Source of the DNA: Lojkania enalia
Taxonomy: Eukaryota > Ascomycota > Dothideomycetes > Pleosporales
Length of the DNA stretch: 14,351 nt
Direction: 5' to 3'
Assembly (NCBI GenBank): GCA_010094045.1
Contig: ML986817.1
Coordinates: 1-14,351 of the forward strand
Below the pieces are notes generated by a model. The model ran no database searches, was not told the DNA's origin, and worked only from the letters and a program-made list of their open reading frames with translations. The translations under genes were made by a program, and so were the position numbers. Shown in pieces: positions 8,247 through 14,351 of this stretch. The first letter of the stretch is position 1, and each line of letters begins with the position of its first letter.

Positions 8247-9430
8247 ATGTTACGTTATCTACTATTATACGCTATAGACGAGAACGCGCTCGTTAACATG
8301 CTTAAAGAGATCTAGGGCAAGCTGGACTCTTTATAGTAGAAGAACGAGATGCTTATAGAGGCCTTAGTAACCTAGGAGAACCGCTATAAGTCAGACCTCG
8401 AAGCGATATAAAGGGAATTTAGTAGCCGCTAAACGGCTACCCCTCTACCGGCTACTAGCATATTAACAGCAATAGAACTATTACCTACCCTTAGCCCAAC
8501 TTAGCCTGCAACTCTAGCTTCTAAACAGATACTTATATTGACCTCTAATCTACTTAAGACTATATACAACCTATATTTCTATTCTAACTACTTACCTAAC
8601 CCTCTAATATTCTCTAGTAAACGCTTAGAGCTTTTATACTTTATTAGAAAGCTCTACTATAAACTAGAAGGAAACGCTAACTAATACTTAACTAAATATA
8701 CCCGCCTTTTATATACTTATTCCTACCTAGAATAAGACCTAGTAATATTAGTTAACCTATTAATAGATAAGGGTATTAACTCTATAAACAGCTTAGTCGC
8801 CTTCTTAGAATCTACCTATAGCAACTAGAATAAGGAGACTATAGTATAGAGTAAGCTAGAGACCTTAAAATAAGGCTGAAATAGGTTCTTTACTTATTTT
8901 ACTAAATTTCAACGCCTGATTGTAGATACTAAACTAAATAAGACTAGATAAATCGTATATCTCCGATATTCTCTCTCTAATAAGCTCCGCCGTGCTATAA
9001 TTAGTATTATAATACCTGGCACCCTGAATAACTATACTAACCTAATTTCTCTATACGATACTAACCTATATTATCTATCTAGTAACTACCGTAAATAACT
9101 AAAGTATTATATTACTTACTAGAAGGATCCGAATACTATAGAACTTAATACTTCTAGCTATATACCTATAGACTCTAATAAATAAGAAAGACGCTACTAT
9201 AAAGGATACTGTTATAAGTATAGTAGTAAAGGATATATTTTACTAGAATATAGCGCCCCTCTACTATTAATCTATTAAGGGTCTTAAAGTCCTACTATAC
9301 TTTATAGATCCTACTCTTAATCCTCTAACTAATCTTCTAACTAATTTTTAATACGCTTATTATCTTATAGATAAGACTATTACTCTTACTTTTAAATGCA
9401 GCTAGTTTTACTAACTAAAACGTTGCTAAA
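8247..9430 (+). pseudogene. Element 2 gag (RIP pseudogene) with zinc knuckle
   Basis: The frame from an ATG at 8247, two bases after the LTR, or from an internal ATG at 8298, reads a helical, Gln-rich N-terminus (ENALVNMLKEI-stop-GKLDSL). The Gag body then gives NPLIFSSKRLELLYFIRKL, YKLEGNAN and VAFLESTYSN. A CCHC knuckle lies at 9210-9251: CYKYSSKGYILLEY, with Cys, His and Cys replaced by Tyr at positions 2-4. The first 100 or so bases keep several TG dinucleotides, and mutation density rises along the gene. Stops are TAG/TAA at former Gln or Trp positions. The 3' end is approximate, because the frame changes to that of pol somewhere near 9430. Confidence 0.83.
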
Positions 9431-12400
9431 AGGTCTATTTTAGAAGTAAGTTACCTTCTAGAATTATACCTATACTAAATCTCTATATATTTATAGAACT
9501 AGCCTCTATAGAAATAGTTATAGGACTACTAGATCTTAGCTTCTTTTTTAATCTATTAAGACCTAGTCTAGTAAAATATTAATATTCTTATTAATACTAG
9601 AGCTACTAGTTATAGCTATATCTATAGAGACTTTATATATACCCTAAAACTCTAAAAAATATAACTCTCGTATAATCTATATTTAACTAGTTTTAATAGA
9701 GAAATTCTTTATAAGGGGACTATCTTCTACTTAGTTACCTTAATCCTCTAATACCTAAACTATTTAGAGATAGTATATTTCTATATAACTATACTAGAAA
9801 AATACTAGTTAATTCTAAAATAGCTATAGATATATAAGTATTATATAAACCTAGACTATAAGAATAAATAGCTAGTCTTTACTGCTAACCAATACCTAAC
9901 TTAATACTTATAATCTACTAGCGCTGCTATCTACTAATAGACTGCTTAAGCAGTTATTAAAAACCGTAAACTACTTAAACCTAATATAAAAGGAGACCCT
10001 AAAGTAATTAATTTACAATTTCTATATAGCTTAAAGCCTAGATAATACTGTTTAAAGCTCCGCCTGTTAAGCTATACTTAATATAATTACTAGCTGCCTA
10101 AAATACTATACTAGTTAAAAAAACCTAAAACTAAAACCGATCTAACTTTAGACGAAGATTATAGTTAAGAGGACCTATCTAAGCCTAAATTTCTAAAGTC
10201 TATACTATAGCTAGATATATACTATATAAGTACTATACTACTAGTCTAACTCTTCTAGTAATCTAACTATAAAATCTTCGCTATATTAATAGCTAATATT
10301 AATAAAGCTCTAGCTCTAAAGGTATATATTAACCCTATTACTAAAGTACTTAAAGAATACTATAACCTATTATCTATCTTCTTATATAAAGATGTAGATA
10401 AGCTACCTAAATAATAACTATATAATTATAAGATTAAACTAGAGAATAGTAAGTAAGCTAGCTTTAGTCTACTCTATAGAATATTCTAAAACGAGTTAAA
10501 GATACTAAAGAAGTATTTTAACGAGAACTTATCTAAGAGATTTATTAGAGTAAGCTTATTATTAGTAGCTATACCTATAATCTTTATAAAGAAATCTAGA
10601 GGTAGTTTCTAATTCTACGTAAACTATAGAGCCCTAAATACTATTATTATTAAGAACTAATACCCGATTCTACTAATCTAAGAAACGTTAACCTAACTTA
10701 GTAAAGCTAAGTACTATATAAAACTCGATATTATTACCATATTTAATAAGCTAAAGATTATTAAGGAAGACGAATAGAAGACTACCTTTTATATACGCTA
10801 TAGGCTGTTTAAATACCTAGTAATACCCTTTAGTTTAGTTAATACTCTAAGTACGTTCTAGTACTTTATAAATAATATACTAAGACTATACTTTAATATA
10901 TTTTATACTACCTATATTAATAATATTTTAATATTTAGTAAGAATCTAAAGGATTATAAGTAGTATATTTAGCTAGTTCTTAAAGCTTTAAAAGCGAATA
11001 GTTTACAGTTTAATATAGATAAGTATAAGTTCTACTAGTTAGAAATAATCTATCTAGGGTATATAATTACTATAGAAGGGATCTATATAGACCTAAAGAA
11101 GGTAGAAATAATTATTAACTAAGAATACTCTAAGAATATAAAAGATGTTTAAACCTTTATAGGCTTTATAAACTTCTTATAAAAAGTCTCCCCTTTAGTA
11201 GCCCTAACTAAGAAGAATATTTAATTCGACTAGAATAATAGCTGTTAATATTCTTTCGACCACCTAAAGGATGCTTTTATCTCTATACCGATTCTCTAAT
11301 ACTTTAACCTTAAGCTGCTAATAATAGTAGAAGCCGATACGTCTAACTTTATAACAGCCGGCGTACTGTCTTAGAGAGGTACTAATGGTAAACTAAGACC
11401 TATTACCTACTTCTCTAAGTATATAAACCCTGCTGAAGGTAACTATAAGATTTATAATAAGGAACTACTTATAATTATCCAATATTTTAAGTAATAAAGG
11501 CCCGAATTAGAAGGCGTAGTATTTTCTATAAAAGTGCTAAGTAATTATAAGAACCTATAGTACTTTATAATAATAAAGTAGTTAAGCTACTAATAGGCCT
11601 ATTAGTTAGAATATCTATTAAGGTTTAACTTTAGTATTATATACTGATCCGGAAAACTTAAAGAGAAGTCTAATACCTTAACTTAAAGGTTATAAGATAA
11701 GCCTATATAAGAAGAGGCCTGTAGAAGTTGTTAATAGATATTATTTTATCCTAAACTATTCCGATAGATAGAAGTAGGCCGACCGATTATAGTAATTATC
11801 GATAAAGAATACCCGAACGATAATCTAATCTAAGATACTTTAAAGCTACTAAGAGAAGGAGCCCGTTAATTTAAACTCCTAACTTTAGCTAACTATAAAG
11901 AGCGTAACAACTAACTATACTACTAAGATTAACTTATAGTACTAGACTATAATAAGCTAAAGTTTAAGCTGCTATAAGCTATCTATAACTCGCTATCCAG
12001 CAGACACCCTAGTTAAGAAAAAACCTTAGAACTACTCTAGCGCGAGTACTATTAGTTAAAGATATTTAACTCGGTATAATAATATATAAGCTGTTATTAT
12101 ATATGCTGAAGAAGTAAGGCTTCTAGAGAGAAGTACTATAGATTACTAAAACCATTACCTATACCTAAATAAAGGTTTTAAGATATCTCTATAAACTTTA
12201 TAACTAATCTACTAGAATTAGAAGGTTGTACGAATATTATAGTAGTAGTTAATAGGCTTAGTAAGTATAGATACCTAATACTATACGCAAGAATCGAAGC
12301 TCCTAATATTATCTAACTATTCCGTCGCTATATATAGGTTTACTATAAACTGCTACGTACTATTACGTCCGACCGTAAGATATAGTTTATTTCTACCTTC

Positions 12401-13310
12401 TACTAAGAGCTCTATAAACAGCTATAAATTAATATATATATATTAACCAGCTTCTATTTAAAAACTAATAGTTAGATAGAAAACGCTAATATAGTAATAA
12501 AATAAGTTCTCTAAGCCTATACCAGCTATAAATAAAATAACTAGGTTGAATAGCTACTAATAATACAGTTTAAAGTGAACAATACAGTATCTAAATTAAT
12601 AAAAGTCTCCCTGTTTCTAGTTTACTTTAACTAGCACCTTTAAATAGACTTTAAGCTGCCTATAAGAATCTATCAACCGCTAAAACAGTCCCTAATAGTT
12701 TAGGAAGCTAATAGACTAGTTAATAAGATAAAGGATATTATAGAGTATATTAGAGAAGAACTTATCTAGGTATAAGTATTCTAATAAGAGTATACTAACT
12801 GTAAGCGTATACTAGCCCCCAACTACTAGGTTAGTAATCTAGTCTAGCTAGACGCTAGGAATATACGCACACGAAGACCGTTAAAAAAGCTTAACTAGAA
12901 GAATATAAGCCTCTATAAGGTTATCGCGAAGGTATCCTTATACGCTTATAAACTAAAGCTACCCGAATTAGCTAAAATATATCCTATATTCTATATATTA
13001 CTATTATAGCTAGCATCTAAGTTATTTAACTACTTGTCTAGTTAATAAGTATATAACCCTAAACCTATTAAAATTAATAGAGAACTAGAATACCTTGTTA
13101 AGCGAATAGAAGACCTCTACTATAACTAATAGAAACGCCGGCACGAATACCTAGTTAAGTAGACTAGCTATTACAACTTAGAATAGTACCCGGCTAGTAA
13201 CTTTACTAAGATAACTACTATAGAAGATTATTACGCTAGAAACCTGAATAAATAAGACTTAAATATAATATTACATCTAGATTCTTAATTAGGTATTAGA
13301 GTCTAATCTA
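9430..13310 (+). pseudogene. Element 2 pol polyprotein (RIP pseudogene): PR-RT-RNase H-IN-chromodomain
   Basis: One frame, -1 relative to gag, spans every domain. Protease: NTRATSYSYI from 9593, a DTGATS-type site whose D became N and G became R. RT, about 10500-11030: NYRALNTIIIKN, first catalytic Asp kept at 10727-10729 (LDIITIFN), and YINN at 10913-10924 instead of YVDD/YIDD. RNase H: VEADTSNF with Asp at 11336-11338, then YNKELL. Integrase: His kept at 12005-12007, Cys at 12092 and 12104; of the DDE triad, N at 12194-12196, N at 12251-12253 (VVNRLSKY) and Glu kept at 12479-12481. Chromodomain, 13082-13255: EYLVKRIEDLYYN, then EYLVK-stop-TSYYNLE-stop with both Trp codons now stops. Several catalytic sites are lost. 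The terminal stop is uncertain. Confidence 0.9.
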
Positions 13311-13373
13311 AGTATATTTTTAGACGCCTGTAATAATACTATACTAATATAATACTAGTAATAATACTGCTAC

Positions 13374-13608
13374 TAATCCCTAATATAGTACTATTATATA
13401 AACTAAACTAACCCGATTCCTAGTATAGTACTACTATATAATAATAACTAGTTGTGCTAATATACCTGCGACCTAACCTAATTTCTAGTATAATACTACT
13501 ATAAGAACCGAACCGATCTAATCCCTAATATAGTACTACTATATAATAATAACTAATCGCGCTAATACGCCTATAACCTTAACTAATACTAGTATTAATA
13601 ACTACTAC
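13374..13608 (+). repeat. 105-bp tandem repeat, about 2.2 copies
   Basis: Unit one is 13374-13478 and unit two 13479-13583, each 105 bp by hand count. A partial third starts at 13584. Each unit carries two copies of a shorter core like tatagtactactatata. It lies between the chromodomain and the polypurine tract, in the non-coding 3' part of element 2. The copies differ by several transitions, consistent with RIP after duplication. Confidence 0.7.
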
Positions 13609-13665
13609 TTAATTATAAATAACCTAAATATAATATAAAGATTTAACTTATAAGAGCTTATAACT

Positions 13666-13675
13666 AAAAGGGGGG
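13666..13675 (+). other. Polypurine tract of element 2
   Basis: aaaagggggg is the only strong purine run after pol, and it sits about ten bases before TGTAACG, a plausible LTR start. This is the expected plus-strand priming site of a + strand Gypsy element. Confidence 0.65.
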
Positions 13676-13684
13676 TACTATTAT

Positions 13685-13995
13685 TGTAACGATACAAAGA
13701 AATCGTTCTACGAAAAGCTTTATATACAATCCTATCCTAAAGCTTTTCGCTTATTTTATCCTACCCCTAGTTCTACCCCTTTTCCCTTCCGTATATAGTT
13801 GTATACTCCCTTATAAGTAGCTTGGTAGTTCTTCTATATCCTTTTATATAAGGCCTATAGGTGTTAATAGAATTTCTAGATCCTTAAACCCCTACGTACT
13901 CCTATATACCTCTAAGTAGATTCGTACTGTATTCGGACCTATTATCTTACCTATACTATTATATTATATAGAAGAACTTAATACTGCCAGTAACA
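13685..13995 (+). repeat. Probable 3' LTR of element 2, RIPed
   Basis: It begins TGTAACGATAC shortly after the polypurine tract, contains a TATA-like tatataag at 13845-13852, and may end with cagtaaca at 13995. That would give about 311 bp, similar in length to the LTR at 7942 (303 bp). Only the opening bases resemble that LTR (TGTAACGATA against TGTCACGGTA). The right boundary is a guess based on the CA end and size. The start could also be a few bases earlier, at 13677. Confidence 0.45.
13688..13749. other. Two adjacent inverted repeats at the LTR start
   Basis: aacgat (13688-13693) pairs with atcgtt (13702-13707). cgaaaagcttta (13711-13722) pairs perfectly with taaagcttttcg (13738-13749) across a 15-bp loop. 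The 12-bp arms have survived RIP without a mismatch. Confidence 0.6.
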
Positions 13996-14351
13996 GCCTC
14001 TTTAATAATATCGTATCGATTGTTTATTTAAATACGTCTAAGTCTAAAATACGCCCGATTTAGTTTAGATTATAATACTTATATACTATTATATTAAATT
14101 ATTTAGTTACCTAGATAGGATCTTAGAGATCTTTTATTAACTAAAACCTTTAGGTTTAGAACTTCCTATCCCCTATAATTAGGATTGCCTTTAGAAAAGC
14201 CGCGTAGAGTGCGCCTAGGTAGAAACTTAGAGACTACTAATAACCTATTAGAATTAGAGGCAACCGCCGATATCTAACTATAATTTACCTTCTAATTTCT
14301 ATACTAGAACCGATATACGCGTAAGTCGTAGTAAGAGTAAGCTTCTATCTA
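13996..14351. other. Unidentified RIPed sequence to the window end
   Basis: Same TA-rich, CA/TG-poor composition as the elements. One + frame reads fairly long blocks between TAA/TAG codons (for example LEKPRRVRLGRNLETTNNLL), and one minus frame also reads LGALYAAFLKAILIIGDRKF. I recognise neither. It is probably a further mutated repeat, perhaps coding once. Confidence 0.5.

Larger units (their letters stand above)
8245..13995 (+). mobile_element. Element 2: RIPed Ty3/Gypsy chromovirus
   Basis: The internal region reads gag, protease, RT, RNase H, integrase and chromodomain on the + strand, then a repeat-bearing 3' leader, a polypurine tract at 13666 and a probable 3' LTR. This is a chromovirus of Ty3/Gypsy. 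The 5' side is odd: the LTR at 7942-8244 abuts the gag region with no recognisable primer-binding site, and it is neither RIPed like the element nor similar to the 3' LTR. The true 5' end may be lost. All coding parts are full of stops, so the copy is dead. Confidence 0.8.

Noticed and set aside
13374..13608. CRISPR-like or centromeric satellite array
   Set aside because: There are only about two units, with no spacer pattern, and it lies inside the 3' part of a Gypsy element.

Overview
The window looks like a gene-free, repeat-filled block of a filamentous ascomycete (Pezizomycotina) genome that has been heavily mutated by repeat-induced point mutation (RIP). CpA and TpG are very rare, TpA is very common, and almost every former Gln or Trp codon is now TAG or TAA on whichever strand is coding. 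If those stops are read through, long and unmistakable transposon proteins appear in single frames. I see no intact protein-coding gene and no host gene.

Layout. (1) A Fot1/pogo-type DNA transposon on the + strand spans about 1-7114. Its 5' end lies outside the window, and its transposase is split into 1-1170 and 6680-7075. (2) Inserted in that transposase is a complete 5504-bp Ty3/Gypsy LTR retrotransposon on the - strand (element 1, 1171-6674). It has two 202-bp LTRs, a target duplication that reads ttgta/ttaca (from TTGCA after RIP), gag, and pol with protease, RT, RNase H, integrase and chromodomain. Removing element 1 and one duplication copy rejoins the transposase in frame. (3) The Fot1-like element appears to sit in the integrase of a third Gypsy element, of which 7117-7499 (+) remains.

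(4) From about 7500 to 8300 the base composition changes abruptly and CA and TG become normal. This island holds a tRNA/SINE-like unit on the - strand (7500-7941), bounded by 18-bp direct repeats, followed by a clean 303-bp LTR (7942-8244) that begins TGTCACGG and ends CCGTGACA. (5) From 8245 a second RIPed Gypsy chromovirus runs on the + strand (element 2): gag, pol in one frame to a chromodomain near 13255, a 105-bp tandem repeat, a polypurine tract, and a probable 3' LTR of a different sequence from the one at 7942. (6) 13996-14351 is RIPed sequence that I cannot identify.

As a whole this is a nested transposon graveyard, an AT-rich RIP compartment. The genes do not work together now. Catalytic residues have been changed in the transposase, in element 1's RT and in all three element 2 pol enzymes, so nothing here is likely to be autonomous. 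The points worth a second look are the unmutated 0.8-kb island, the LTR mismatch of element 2 and the tRNA-like repeat. I found no convincing new biological system.
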